A stretch of DNA of 64,000 bases from Anniella stebbinsi (GCA_029215795.1 JARDYH010000003.1:263781562-263845561); one strand, 5' to 3'; numbered from the stretch's first letter, positions 1 to 10,464 are shown. Numbers and translations are program-made. Notes: a model not told the origin generated them from the sequence alone.

Positions 1-178
1 TGTCAGTGGCTACTCGTTACGGTAGCTAAATACTACCTCCAGGATCAGGGGCGAGTGCCTCTCAATACTAGTTGCTGGGTAACTCTTCTGGGCTTTTTGT
101 AGAAACGACAAGTTGGCTGCTGCATGAACAGAATGATGGATTAGATAGGCCTTTGGTCTGATCCAGCATGGCTGTTTC
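1..178 (+). repeat. CR1 LINE 3' tail fragment
   Basis: The segment ends in the CR1-type 3' phrase of the form TTTGGTCTGATCCAGCATGG followed by a short T-rich end. The same phrase recurs at 2490, 23230 and, inverted, at 36490. It is only the untranslated tail of a 5'-truncated LINE and carries no coding capacity. It lies in an EFEMP1 intron, in antisense to the gene. Confidence 0.7.
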
Positions 179-404
179 TAACGATCTGCACCATGAAAGT
201 GTGATTTTGTATGATGAGCAGTAAGTGCTTTGTGTTTTGTTATGAAGAGTGGTATATAAATCTAATAAAGAATCCATTTTGTAACTAAGTTTCCCAGACA
301 CAATGTTTGGGAAGCTGAAAATGCCTTTGGAAAGAAAGGGACAGGTTTCTCTCATCCCTGTTAAACTCCTGATTCACCTTTTGGGGGAAGGCAGGCGATT
401 CCTG

Positions 405-760
405 GGCCCCCTCTAGATGGATTCCGTTGGACGCCTGGTTAGCCGATTATGCGCATCTTCTCGGAAGCGCTTTATCGTTAATGCTTGTATGCAGGAGGTA
501 ATTGAGCACTTAACGGGTGACCTTACCGGTTGTTTCAAATGCGCTTTACAAGTAGTTAATGCAGAGAATCGCTTGTTCACATAGTCAAAATGCGCTTTAA
601 CGGCAGGAGCAAAATAAAACTCGCTATTTAACGCGCATTCGATAATGCGCATAATTGGATGTTTAAAGCGCCTCTACGCCCGATTTGCGCTCCGTTCTTG
701 TAGAGGTAAATTTTTTAATGCGCCTTGAAAGAGCTTTAAATGCCTCTTATAGAGGCAGCC
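405..760 (+). repeat. GCGC-word repeat, copy 1 of 3
   Basis: About 355 bp with CCCCTCTA at the left and TAGAGGCAGCC at the right. The interior is packed with ATGCGC, AAAGCGC and GATTATGCGCAT words. Copies 2 (6950-7305) and 3 (10110-10464, inverted) match it from end to end, so it is a defined element. The ends form a short imperfect inverted repeat around CCTCTACAAGA. I see no open frame conserved among copies and no clear target duplication. It could be a non-autonomous DNA transposon; I do not recognise the family. Confidence 0.7.
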
Positions 761-1260
761 TTGGTGTCTGTTCTCCCCACAACAGGTCATCAGCAGTGCC
801 AGAGCTGCTGGTGACAACGATCTGTTCAGCAATGTCTGTACACACACCCCTTCCCCAGGTGCTGGTTGTGGTGTTTCACTCCTGCAGTAACCATCTCCAC
901 ATCTAGCAAGAAGGATCCATCCACACAAACCGGGTGCTGTAAATCAGGGGTGTCTGACCTCCTTTCAGCCCATGGGCCATATTCAATTTTGGAGAGGCTC
1001 TCGGGGCATGCATTCCAGTGGTGAGTGGACGAAGGGCAAAAGAAGGTGGGCCCAAAACATCACAACACCCCAGCATATCATAGCTGAAAGCTCTTATTGC
1101 CAGGAACTAAGGCTTAGGAGAGGTATTTCAACATACAGAGCCACACAAAACCACAAGCAATAGGCAGTCAAGGGGAAAAACGGGAACCACCTTGTTAGTT
1201 CAGGCTCACTCCTGGCAGATGGAAATATAGGCACGCGCAACTCGCAATGGTTTACCGTAC

Positions 1261-1309
1261 CTTTGCACCGCTGCATGACAGGGTCCCATTCGTAACCATC
1301 AGTGCATTG
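1261..1309 (-). CDS. EFEMP1: EFEMP1 (fibulin-3) coding exon encoding QCTDGYEWDPVMQRCK
   Basis: This exon belongs to EFEMP1, a secreted extracellular-matrix glycoprotein of the fibulin family with calcium-binding EGF-like modules. On the minus strand, a TTTTCATGCAG acceptor is followed by 49 bases that translate as QCTDGYEWDPVMQRCK plus one base. A GTACGG donor follows. This is the conserved start of the atypical first EGF-like module of fibulin-3, and the two cysteines are present. The exon starts in phase 0, which fits the upstream exon ending on a whole codon at 7347. It ends in phase 1, which fits a following Asp-Ile-Asp-Glu-Cys exon outside the window. The related EFEMP2 has a similar module, but the upstream signal-peptide exon favours EFEMP1. 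Identification rests on recalled family sequence, not on a search. Confidence 0.9.
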
Positions 1310-1484
1310 CTGCATGAAAACAGAAAACCAAGTAAAACAACCAAAGCACGGTGATCAAAATGGAATTCGTGTATTTTCAGTCATCCCCCTGCACACATAG
1401 CTGCTGTGTACAGCTGTCCCATGTTTCATAGAGGCCCCAGGGAAGCATCCTGCCTCTCTCTTCAGTGAGAGAGAACCACTCTTG

Positions 1485-1736
1485 TTATCTGTGCAATCAT
1501 TGACCCATCATCGCTGCGGGTCTCCCGGTTTTGTAGGCCTTCAAACATCCATGAGGACTAGGCTGCCGCCTGATCTTGCTGTGTTCATGGTAATCACACT
1601 GCTAAGCATCTTTAGTACATTATACTCCTTTAGACGCCAGATGAAGAGCTTTTTATTCTCACAGTATTTTAACAGTTCTTCAGTTTGATTTTTAACCTTG
1701 CTGTTGAAATTTGTATTTTATATATAAAATTTATAT
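1485..1736 (+). repeat. L2-type LINE 3' remnant
   Basis: A decayed frame ends with an RRQMKSFLFSQYF-like peptide, which resembles the C-terminal KTFLFSQAF ending of the better preserved L2 frames at 18095 and 53500. It runs into an A/T-rich tail and then abuts the element starting near 1738. Only the last ~60 codons and the 3' untranslated part remain. Confidence 0.5.
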
Positions 1737-1737
1737 T

Positions 1738-1917
1738 TATATAAAAGGCAGGAGCCATGCTACTGCATTATAGTGGCATTGAAGGGTACTGACAACTGTT
1801 GGGGCCTATTGACACATACCATATACCGCTTTCATACTGCTATATCCTGCTTGGTGTGGCTCTTGCCTTTTACATACCGCTTTCATAGTGCAATATCCTT
1901 CTTGGTGTAGATTAGGC
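1738..1917 (+). repeat. Partial palindromic DNA element (CACCAAGCAGGATAT ends)
   Basis: This is the right two thirds of the element seen complete at 60186-60417. Both share the phrases GACACATACYATATACCG and CTTTCATAGTGCAATA, and finish in TTGGTGTAGATTAGGCC. The left terminus is lost at the junction with the L2 remnant. Confidence 0.65.
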
Positions 1918-2149
1918 CCCTGAAATGTGAGCAGCAGGGAGAGATATCCTATGGTCCCCTAGACAGTGTCGGGGGGGGGGGGCATAGGATTTTTCAGATG
2001 CCTGCATCTGAGGCCGGAGACATTTTGACGTCTGAGATGGAGAATCCAAGTGGCAAGCAAACTCCCTACTTCTAAAAATTGCAGCTAAGCTTAGACGGAA
2101 CAAGGAATCCTGGGTAGTGGTGGTGGCTTATGACGTCTGCGTCTCTCCT

Positions 2150-2515
2150 AATGGTGGGAGATTCAGGAGAGATAAAAGGAAGGACTCCTTTACACAGCAC
2201 ATTGTTAAATTACGGAATTTATTACCAAAAGAGGTACTGATGGCCACCAATTTGGATGGCTTTAAAAGGGGACTAGACAAATTGATGGAGGAGAAGGCTA
2301 CCAATGGCTACTAGTCCTGATGGCTATATGCTACTTTCAGTATCAGAAGAAGTATGCCTGTGAAGACCACGCGGTGGGGAAAATGGGTGGGAGGGCGCTC
2401 ATGTCCTGTTTGTGGGGTTCCCACGGGCAGCTGGTTGGCCATTGTGTGAACAGAATGCTGGACTTGATGGACCCTTCATCTGATGGCTCTTTTTATGTTC
2501 CTATGTTCTCCCTGC
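2150..2515 (+). repeat. CR1 LINE 3' end
   Basis: It carries the CR1 3' sequence order AGATAAAAGGAAGGACT, then GGCCACCAATTTGGATGG, then GGCTACTAG and the terminal CTGATGGCTCTTTTTATG. The same order occurs at 22920-23265 and 30240-30960. No reverse transcriptase frame is retained. Confidence 0.8.
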
Positions 2516-3491
2516 CTCTAAAAATGTAATGTTTTAGTTAAATAACTGACAGTCTGCTTCCCTTTCTCGGCATCTCCAAGTCGACAGCTTGAAATGGCTT
2601 GCCTTACTTGGCCTCATAGTGGGGCTAGCCCTTTGTATGGTCTGCTGACGTCTGCTTTGCCTATTTTGGATGTCCAAAAGTTATCAGGTATGCCAGCACC
2701 TACCATTCTAAATAACAACATGTTCCTCACTGAAGACCAGAGTGGAACAACATATCCACCTTGCTGGGGAATAGCATTTGGTACCCATTTCAAACATGGG
2801 CGGCTTTAACTGACCCAAGCGCAGAGCCATGCACGAGTCTGCCGTGCTGAGCGCAATGTTTTCCTAGCACCATGGAAAAAAGAAAAGCCTGAAGTTAATA
2901 AACCGGCTTGTCGTTGCGAGTCAAGTTCGCCCCTGCCGTAACTTGGTAGGCACCGGTGGAGTTTGCACCAGTTACGGATCTGTCCCGGCCTGTCGACAGC
3001 GTGTTGCTCAATTCACTGGGCTGTGCTTGTTGTTTTTCAGCAGCTTTTGTTATGCGTGGAGCTTAAAACAAGAGTCAAAACGAGGAACATTCTTTCTGTT
3101 GATTCACAGGTGATGCTAGCGGTCTGCCAAATCTAGCAGCAAGCTGGAGTGCAGCAGGCCTGGAGTGTAACGAGGGGGCAGGAGGGCAGCTAATTGCATT
3201 AGAATTCCAGCTCTCTGAAGGAATGAGAGCATCCTAAGTTGACTCAACTGGAGTTACTGGAGCTACAAAAAGAACACCCCCCCTCCCTGCAACAAGCCCC
3301 AAAGGAAAACAGCAAACTGAACTGAATCTCCCCAACGCCTGTTTCATGCACAACAGAAGTCACACCCATTTAATGACCCCTGAGGGGGCCAAGTTCATAG
3401 ATGACTTATCGTGGAGAAATCCCATTAACGTCAATTCAACTGCACCACTGTTGAAGATCAGCAAAGGGTTTCTTAACAGAGCAAGCCTATG

Positions 3492-3645
3492 CAGTGGAGG
3501 CTGGTGGCTCCGATGTCAGTGGGGTGATGAATCTGCTCCGGGTTTCAATCAGAACCAGTCTAAACACTAATGGAGCTCCTGCACCTTGGATAGCTCCTTT
3601 AGAGTTTTGACTGGTTCTGACTGAAACCTGGAACGGATCCACTTA
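3492..3645 (+). repeat. CAGTGGAGGCTGG foldback element, 3'-truncated copy
   Basis: The left arm begins CAGTGGAGGCTGGTGGCTCC. It meets its inverted counterpart around a short centre (GGAGCTCCTGCACCTTGG). The right arm runs out near 3645 before the terminal inverted repeat. Compare the full palindrome at 14771-14953. Confidence 0.75.
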
Positions 3646-4124
3646 TCCTACACATGCCTACTCAGAAATGAATGAACTCCACTGAACTATAAGGTGCTTA
3701 CTTTTAAGCAGACATGTATATGGTTGTGCTGCCTGTCCCTCTTACACTGCACTGGGATGAGGATTGTTGCAGATCTACACAGAACTGGAATTGTTAGGTT
3801 TATTTATTTATATAGTGCCATTAATGTTTATGGCATTTTATAGAATTACAGAAGCAGGAAAAGAGCTCCGTGCCCTGGCAACTATATAATCCAGGCATAG
3901 ATATTGGGGGAAGCCAATGTTTATTTAATAAGCATAAAGACTCTCTTGCCCCTTCCCTTTGGAATGAGTTGGTCCCACCTGCAAAGCAGCTAACAATGCA
4001 GACTCAGCAATAAAAGCTATCTGAAAGCTAAAAGATAAAATTACAAACAAACAAACAAAAAATGCATACAATTAACTAACTGTTTGACAGACACACACAC
4101 ACCATTTTATTAAATATTGATTAA

Positions 4125-4402
4125 ATATCTCTTCTCAATCATCCCAGAGTGCAGGACATAGAATAATGGGCTCAAGTTACAGGAAGCCGGATTCCGGCTG
4201 GACATCAGGAAAAACTTCCTGACTGTTAGAGCAGTACGATAACGGAACCAATGACCTAGGGAGGTGGTGGGCTCTCCCACACTAGAGGAATTCAAGATGC
4301 AGCTGGACAACCATCTGTCAGGGATGCTTTAAGGTAGAATCCTGCATTGAGCAGGGGGTTGGACTTCCTTCCAACTCTACTATTCTCTGATTCTGTGATA
4401 AC
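4125..4402 (+). repeat. CR1 LINE 3' end
   Basis: It contains the CR1 C-terminal and 3'UTR sequence that reads CCGGCTGGACATCAGGAAAA. It ends with GAGCAGGGGGTTGGACTT and a degenerate ATTCTCTGATTCTGTG octamer tail typical of CR1. Inverted and better preserved copies are at 38972-39500. Confidence 0.85.
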
Positions 4403-4767
4403 AAGGAATAGAATTAAGCTAAAAGGCTTGTTGAAAGAGCCATGTGTTTGCAGAGACAAGGCAAGCAGAGGGAACAGAAAAGCCAAGGCAAGCAGAGAGC
4501 GAGAGAGCTGGACTGGCCTCCTGAGGTCCAATATTTAGGTATCACAACAAATAAGGCCCTGTCTTGTGTGCTCACTTGCTGTACCTTTGACAGTGCAAGG
4601 ACATAGACCAGGGACTCTGATATTGATCTGAGCATATGGGCAGTTTTGTTGGAGAAGTGGCAGTACTTAAGATGTTCCTGGAGGGGAGACGCAAAAGTAG
4701 CAAGGGTCATTGTGAAAGAGTGCAGCTTCACCTGGTTTGTTCTACCTGGAGAGGAAGATTAAGGAGT

Positions 4768-4912
4768 TGAGCAAAAGGCTACACACATGCTTTCCATGCA
4801 GAAGGTCTGAGGTTCAATCCCCTATGTTTTATTTTAATAAAAGGATCATGTAGCAGTTGATTGGCAAGGCATCTCTCTGTCCGAGAACCTGGGAAGCCAC
4901 TGCTAGTCAGAA
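4768..4912 (+). repeat. tRNA-headed SINE (CATGCAGAAGGT type), decayed
   Basis: The head keeps CATGCAGAAGGTCTGAGG followed by a B-box-like GGTTCAATCCCC. The body then has GGATCATGTAGCAG and the GAGAACCTGGGAAGCCACTGC segment. This matches the SINE at 51690, which has a better A and B box. It is not a functional tRNA gene: there is no acceptor-stem closure. Confidence 0.65.
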
Positions 4913-4914
4913 TA

Positions 4915-5055
4915 CCTGGGATGGGCAACTTGTGCTGCTCCAGATGTTTTGGCCTGCAATGCCCATCTTCTCTCACCATTGGCTATCCTGGCTAGGTCTA
5001 ACGTGAGCTGTAAGCCAAAACATCTGGAGGAGCACATGCTGCTCATCCCTGGAAT
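4915..5055. repeat. Palindromic repeat (CTCCAGATGTTTTGG family)
   Basis: The left arm GATGGGCAACTTGTG..CTCCAGATGTTTTGG is mirrored by CCAAAACATCTGGAGGAGC..GCTCATCCC on the right. Related copies lie at 5800, 11480, 16325 and 37380. It is a small foldback element without coding capacity. Confidence 0.75.
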
Positions 5056-5163
5056 AAAAAATACTTAGCCAGATTGACAAATAACCTTGACCTGGTATAA
5101 AAGCAGCTTCCTCTGTTCATCAAGGAAGGTTTGGAAAAGGAATTTGAAAGGAGAGAGAGAGAG

Positions 5164-5672
5164 GCTCAGTTCAGACAACACGTTAGTCAATGCAGGGTGG
5201 AAACTCCACTCAACAGTTGAGTTTTAGGGGGTACTCCCCACACAACATGTTCTAACTCCATCATTGTGTAACTGTGGGCTACCATTGAGTTGAGTAAAAG
5301 CCATTGTGATGTTTGATTGATAGTTCCTCCACCGTCTCACCTCCCCTGGTCTTCCCAATGGTATTCCATCAGCCATTGCTGCAAAAAAACAATCCTGGCG
5401 GCTCTCCTAGAGCTGCACTCACTCCTTTTGCTGCTCTTGCCAGGGAACTCTATAGCCAGTGGAAAAGTCAATTCAACACAACGGAAAACTCCATGGAGCC
5501 TGCCACACAACACGCAACACAATGGTTGTGCAGCAACTCTCCTCTGCACAGCATGGATAATCTGCGTGGAGTGTTTTCCGAAAAAACCTCCACTGTTGCG
5601 TTCTCAAGGGTGGTGTACAATGGTGGTGGAGATCTAAAACCACTGTTGACTAATGTGTTGTCCGAACTGAGC
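5164..5672. repeat. Non-autonomous DNA transposon with CTCAGTTCAGACAACAC ends
   Basis: The terminal inverted repeat GCTCAGTTCAGACAACAC is matched at the right by GTGTTGTCCGAACTGAGC. The element is about 509 bp and is flanked by GA-repeat sequence on both sides. A second copy at 57788-58213 is colinear, with shared internal blocks such as TGCCAGGGAACTCT. The long frames inside it are not conserved between copies, so I treat them as chance. Confidence 0.8.
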
Positions 5673-5799
5673 TAGAGAGAGAGAGAGAGAGAGGAAGAAT
5701 GAACGAACTATGCAGGGGTTCTATGTGGAAGTTCTATGCAAAGGAGAAAGCAGTAGACCTTTGGTATACTGAGGAACATTTAGGATAGTCTTCTACAAT

Positions 5800-5928
5800 T
5801 TGGTGCGCACCGGATGTGTTGGGCTTCAAACCCTATCATCCCCAACCAGTATGGCCATTGACCATGTTGGCTAGGGGATGTATTCCAGCACATCTGGAGG
5901 GCACCAGGTCGGGGAAAGCTAATCTAAG
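5800..5928. repeat. Palindromic repeat (CTCCAGATGTTTTGG family)
   Basis: Diverged copy: GGTGCGCACCGGATGTGTTG on the left against AGCACATCTGGAGGGCACC on the right, with a GATGGGG-like centre. Same family as 4915-5055. Confidence 0.6.
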
Positions 5929-6182
5929 GCTTTGATGTACAACCAGGGCACTCACAAAAAAATGAAGAACAGTTAACATGTGCAAAGATTTAATGTAAAC
6001 TCAAATCAAACAACATCAAGAAGGTCGTGGCAAGCAGAAAATACTCAGTTCAACCCAAAGGATTGGAGGAATAAAAATGTTTTAAAAGCCTTCTTTGGGT
6101 GGACTCAGCTGGCCTTGCTCTGTCTGTCTTGAAAGACCAAGGTATGACCATTACTCTACCCTCTGTCAAAGGAAATGCATGG

Positions 6183-6407
6183 GCTGAATTTGGACAACAC
6201 AATAAGCAGGTGGGGGTGGGGGGAACAATCGTGAGTTGTATTGACTATGGAGTCGTCCGAATGCTGCCATAGTCAACTCAGCGCTGATCCTAATCCACAC
6301 CACAGTTGATTATTTATTACCACGTTGTGTGGGGTGTACCCCCTAGATGAACAACTGTAAAGTTGATTATTACCCCACCATTGACTATCGTGTTGTCCGA
6401 ATTCAGC
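6183..6407. repeat. Short inverted-repeat DNA element with CATGG target duplication
   Basis: The ends GCTGAATTTGGACAACAC and GTGTTGTCCGAATTCAGC are inverted repeats. CATGG occurs directly outside both ends (6178-6182 and 6408-6412). The inside has the GGGGTGTACCCCC and AGTTGATTATTA blocks. The termini resemble those of the 5164 element (GACAACAC), which suggests a related family. Confidence 0.75.
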
Positions 6408-6687
6408 CATGGAGTTTGGCTTCATTACATTGGGGTGGAGGTGCTCCAGTATATCTCAGAGATATACTGGATCAAGACCATCTAAGGTCAAAACCAGGAT
6501 CTTGAATTGTGCCTGGAAACTAATTGGCTAACAGTAGCATCACAATCCTATAATTTCCTAAATACATATTTAATTAATTTTAATTTTATATAAAAGGCCA
6601 TAATGTAATTTCTTAGTAAGTAATTTCTGTACATATACAAAGCTCCTTGCTACCAAGGGCTGCCCCATTCATTCTAATGGAAAAAGC

Positions 6688-6818
6688 AATGAAGAGTCTT
6701 GTGGCACATTAAAGACATACAAATTAATTACGACAAGCTCTTGTGAACTTAAATGCGTTTCAAAAGTTCGGGCGTAATAAATCTGTTGGTCTTTAAATGT
6801 GCCACAAAACTCTTCATT
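6688..6818. repeat. Foldback repeat with GTGGCACATTAAAGAC arms
   Basis: The arm AATGAAGAGTCTTGTGGCAC..AAAGAC is mirrored at 6789-6818 by GTCTTTAAATGTGCCACA..CTTCATT. Arms are about 28 bp and the loop about 70 bp. The words recall a widespread tetrapod repeat with a GTCTTTAAGGTGCCAC end; I cannot name it with certainty. Confidence 0.6.
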
Positions 6819-6949
6819 AATTTTTCTACAGCAGACTTACATGAACTCTGAGTGCATGAATCGGACGGATTCTGGTGCTATTAACTTCTGCTGAGAGTGT
6901 AAGATTGCTCTTGAAGATCTGTTAACATACAGTATTTCTCTTTCTCTCT

Positions 6950-7305
6950 GACCCCCTCTACAAGAATTCGGTTTGACGCCTGGTTCTCCGATTATGCGCA
7001 TCTTCTCGGAAGGGCTTTATGGTAAATGACTGTATGCAGGAGGTAATTGAGCGCACAACTGGTGGCCTTACCGGTTGTTTGAAATGCGCTTTAGAAGTAG
7101 TTAATGCGGAAAATCGCTTGTTCACATAGTCAAAATACGCTTTAACGGCTGCAGCAAATTAAAACTCGCTATTTAACGCGCATTCAATAATGCGCATAAT
7201 CGGATAGATAACGGGCCTCAACTCCCGATTTGCGCTCCGCTCATGTAGAGATAAAAATTTTAATGAGACTTGAAAGAGCTTTAAGCCTCTCGTGTAGAGG
7301 CAGCC
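6950..7305 (+). repeat. GCGC-word repeat, copy 2 of 3
   Basis: It is colinear with copy 1 over its full length (ACGCCTGGTT, GATTATGCGCATCTTCTCGG, ATTCAATAATGCGCATAATC, ending TGTAGAGGCAGCC). It lies just inside the EFEMP1 intron: its right end is only 41 bp from the coding exon that ends at 7347 on the minus strand. Confidence 0.75.
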
Positions 7306-7346
7306 TCTGTCTTTCCCCCTCGCCCCTAGTTCGAATGAGACTTTAC

Positions 7347-7430
7347 CGTGTATGTGATGGTGTCTTCTACGTCTTGTGAGTGTGCTGTAGTGAGCATTAG
7401 TGCAGCTAGGATCGTGAACACCACCATCAT
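7347..7430 (-). CDS. EFEMP1: EFEMP1 first coding exon: start codon and signal peptide
   Basis: This exon carries the N terminus of the EFEMP1 (fibulin-3) precursor. Minus-strand reading: a TTCTTCTTTTTCTTAAG acceptor, four untranslated bases GTTC, then ATGATG and 28 codons to a perfect GTAAAG donor. The peptide starts MMVVFTILAALMLTTA, a clear hydrophobic signal peptide, then HSQDVEDTITYT. Family knowledge: vertebrate fibulin-3 has a short signal peptide followed by SQDTEETITYT at this place, so both length and sequence fit. The exon itself spans 7347-7434. Two adjacent ATG codons are possible starts; the first is used here. It joins the QCTDGYEWDP exon at 1309 in phase 0. The protein is secreted to the extracellular matrix. 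Confidence 0.93.
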
Positions 7431-7434
7431 GAAC

Positions 7435-8102
7435 CTTAAGAAAAAGAAGAAAACCATTTTTTAAAAAGAAATTTTACAGACTCACACACGAACACGTGAC
7501 AGGGCACCCCACACGTTCTCTGGTAACTTCTGGCTAAAAGAGGCCAACTGTTTTCTGCAGCACTAAACCTGTGTTTGGGTTGTTCCATTTCATGCTTCAA
7601 GTGGGGAGGGTGCCCCAGGAACAAATGTTTGTTTAAACAAAATTATTCCCCTCCACGTGGAAAACTAGATGTCAACGAGAAGCGTTCCACACTTCTCGTT
7701 TTCTACACGCAGGGAATTGTTGATATAAAGGAACATTCAGTCAAGCAATGTTGAAATTCTGAAGTAGTACAGTCCAAATACAGGCTTACTACATACGCGT
7801 AAACTAGGCCCCACTAGCTCTACACAATATTGCTCATTTGGCCTGTGTGTTGTTATACGTATATGTATCCCAAACACGGAAGTCCTTTTACTTAAAAAAC
7901 AAAGTAACCCCACCCCACCCATGAATAAATATGGCGAGCGTTCAACCTGTGTCGATAACATTGCTATACGTATTTTAAAAAACAAATAATTGCAGCAAAT
8001 GTTATTGAAATGCATCGTTTGGTTTTGCAAAGTAATTCTGAATGGGCACACACAGATAGAAATTTGAAACCGCACCTTTGGGAAAAATGAAGGGACTCTT
8101 AC
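7435..8102 (-). other. EFEMP1: Short EFEMP1 intron
   Basis: This 668 bp intron lies between the 5'UTR exon and the start-codon exon. It has a GTAAGA donor at the right and a polypyrimidine tract before AG at 7435. A long minus-strand frame through it is chance, because it reads across both splice sites. I see no recognisable repeat. Confidence 0.75.
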
Positions 8103-8197
8103 CTGAAGACAGAGAGAACAGAGACACTGGGACAGATTAGGAGGAAATTTCTTGCGGTTTAGCAACGCTGCAAATCTCTGCTGCTATCTTTCCACAG
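8103..8197 (-). other. EFEMP1: EFEMP1 5'UTR exon (inferred)
   Basis: On the minus strand a GTTTTTTCTGCAG acceptor precedes 95 bp, ending TGTCTTCAG before GTAAGAG, a near-consensus donor. It lies 668 bp upstream of the start-codon exon and 4.7 kb downstream of the CpG island. There is no ATG in good context within it. The exon is inferred from the two splice signals and from the known presence of untranslated 5' exons in EFEMP1. Confidence 0.65.
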
Positions 8198-9703
8198 CTG
8201 CAGAAAAAACACCTAGATGTTATAATTGTGCCCAGCGTACAGGCTTATTTATGCTTTCAAAAGCAACATAATTTAAGCAGTATAACCTTTTTGATATATT
8301 CTGTCAATTTAAATGTTGCATTCTCAAAATTACTTCGGGTCAATGAAAGCACTCCATCCATGTCTTTGCAGTTCAACCTTAGGCACACGTACGTGGGAGG
8401 AATCACAGTGCTTAAGACACACACAACTGGGTTGAATCTTGAAGGCATGTGCTGTACTACTGAACTATGGTACCACACCCAAGTGCTCTGACTGAACTAT
8501 GGCCCTCAATACTCCACAAGTGAGTGCTGACAACATGGGGGTGGGTCTGGGGGAAAATCAGTGATGTAATGGAACCAGGACTCACAGGGATGGAGCGCCA
8601 ATACTTTTTGATTAGCAGAGATGCCGAGTTCATCTGCCACCACCACTACCCGGAATTCCCTGTACCCTCTGAGCTTAGCTACAACCCTCGCAGTAGCTGG
8701 GGGAAAATGATCAACAGAACTGCTTGCACTTCAAAACCGACCACTACACCACTGGGGGAAACCAACGCATGTTTAATGATCTTTAAGCATCCTGACTTGA
8801 ATGTATAAAGAGCATTAACGGATTAAGGAAGTGATCTTGCCAAGAATGGATACAGATGGCAACCCGTTCACCAGTTTCATCTCATTTCCTTTGCATAGAA
8901 AAGCCTACTCTCACTGAGATGGAATACCTGTACCTGGGCTGCACCTGTTCAGAATACAGGTAGGGGCTCAAATGGCAGGCTGCAATCCTATATGTAGTGA
9001 GGGGGGGGGGGGACACACAGCAGGTGTATGCAGCAGCAATGGGGTTATACAGCTTGACCGCACGGCCACACACTCCTGCATACATTCTTTCAAAGTGTAT
9101 GGGAGGTGTTGAGTGAACCCCTCCCATGGGCATCGCCAAAAGCTTTTCTTATTAGGAGAAAAGAAGGGGGTGGGGAGGGAGAGAGAGTGAATGAGAGAGA
9201 GGGGGGAGAGAGAGAATGAGGAAGGGAGGGAGATGTCAAATAAGGCTTTGGGAGAGCATATTTTTCCCTGCTCATAGCCCTCAAACGAATTTGACTCCAT
9301 CTGGAATTAAAGCTTGAACCTCTGAATTGCTATGGAACGGGATGAAAAAACACATGATCTCATCAAGAGTTCTCTGTACCAACCCATCAAATGTAGCACA
9401 GAAATTGGAAACAATACTAAAGCTTTTCAAAGAAGAAAGATGTGTAAAAAAGAAAAAGAAAAAACGGGGAGGGGTGGGGAAATCCACCCGCCAGCTTCTT
9501 TTTCATCTATATATCATTGATCACCCAAGCATGTCTTGGAACAGCCATGAAGAACAAATGACTCAAATATTATGTGTTTGCTGTATACAGATGTCTTGGT
9601 CCTATTACAGAAGGGTATCAATCCTCAGGCCTGTGGGACAAAGTCAGTCCCCTGGCCCCAATCCATTCTCCCCAAACACCAGTTGCTTGGTAGTTACCTG
9701 GTA

Positions 9704-10067
9704 TAGGGTGACCAGATAAAATCCAGGTCAGGGCTCATGTAACTTTAGCAGTAGTAGAGAAAAGGAAATTTCAGCCAGTGTCATTTGTATGCAATTAGTT
9801 CCTGGTGAAATTCCCTCTTCATCACAACAGTTAAAGTAGGCTGACCAGATAAAATCCAGGTCAGGGCTCATGTAACTTTAAGAGTTGTAGAGAAAAGGGA
9901 ATTTCAGCCAGTGTCATTTGTACGCAATTAGTTCCTGGTGATATTCCCTCTTCATCACAACAGTTAAAGGTGCATGCACTATACTAGAGTAACAATATAC
10001 AAAAGAAGGCAGGGCCCCTGAAACTTTAACAGTTGTGATGAAGAGGGAATATCACCAGGAACTAATG
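9704..10067. mobile_element. Hairpin hAT-like element with duplicated left arm
   Basis: A left arm starts TAGGGTGACCAGATAAAATC at 9704 and stops at GTTAAAG. A second left arm starts at 9837 (TAGGCTGACCAGATAAAATC) and continues through the centre (ACTATACTAGAGTAACAATA) into a truncated right arm ending near GGAACTAATG. So the arm is present twice in direct orientation and once inverted. The family is described under 59802-60121. Confidence 0.8.
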
Positions 10068-10109
10068 TAGCAGCTGTGTAAGTCTGCTCAATCGCTTCGC
10101 TGTATCTAA

Positions 10110-10464
10110 GGCTGCCTCTACAAGAGAGGTTTAAAGCTCTTTCAAGGCGCTTAAAAAAATTTACCTCTACAAGAACGGAGCGCAAATCGGGCGTAGAGGT
10201 GTGTTATCTCTCCGATTATGCGCATTATCGAATGCACGTTAAATCGCGAGTTTTATTTTGCTCCGGCCGTTAAAGCGCATTTTGACTATGTGAACAAGCA
10301 CTTATGCGCATTAACTATTTGTAAAGCGCATTTTGGTCATCCGTTAATGCGCTTCGCCGCCTCTCGCCGCCTCTTGTGCAGAGGTATTAGGTGTAAATGC
10401 GCTTCAGCGATTATGCGCATAATCGCCTAACCAGGCACAAAAGCGAATCCTTGTAGAGGGGACC
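10110..10464 (-). repeat. GCGC-word repeat, copy 3 of 3 (inverted)
   Basis: Reads as the reverse complement of copies 1 and 2. It begins GGCTGCCTCTACAAGAGAGG and ends CCTTGTAGAGGGGACC. The inverted ends CCTCTACAAG / CTTGTAGAGG are best preserved here. The interior keeps GATTATGCGCAT twice and has the densest run of GCGC words. Confidence 0.75.

Larger units (their letters stand above)
1310..7346 (-). other. EFEMP1: EFEMP1 intron between the first two coding exons
   Basis: This 6.0 kb intron is bounded by a GTAAAG donor next to 7347 and a CAG acceptor next to 1309. Besides the repeats listed separately I see no conserved exon. Stretches such as 2516-3490, 3650-4120 and 5930-6180 hold only A/T-rich or ordinary unique-looking sequence, with a short tail-like TTTATTTATTTATATAG segment near 3800. 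Confidence 0.8.

Noticed and set aside
5313..5675. Two overlapping ~110-codon frames
   Set aside because: They lie inside a DNA transposon; the second copy at 57788 has different frames.
7737..8165. 142-codon minus-strand frame
   Set aside because: It reads through the splice donor of the 5'UTR exon and into an intron; no recognisable protein.
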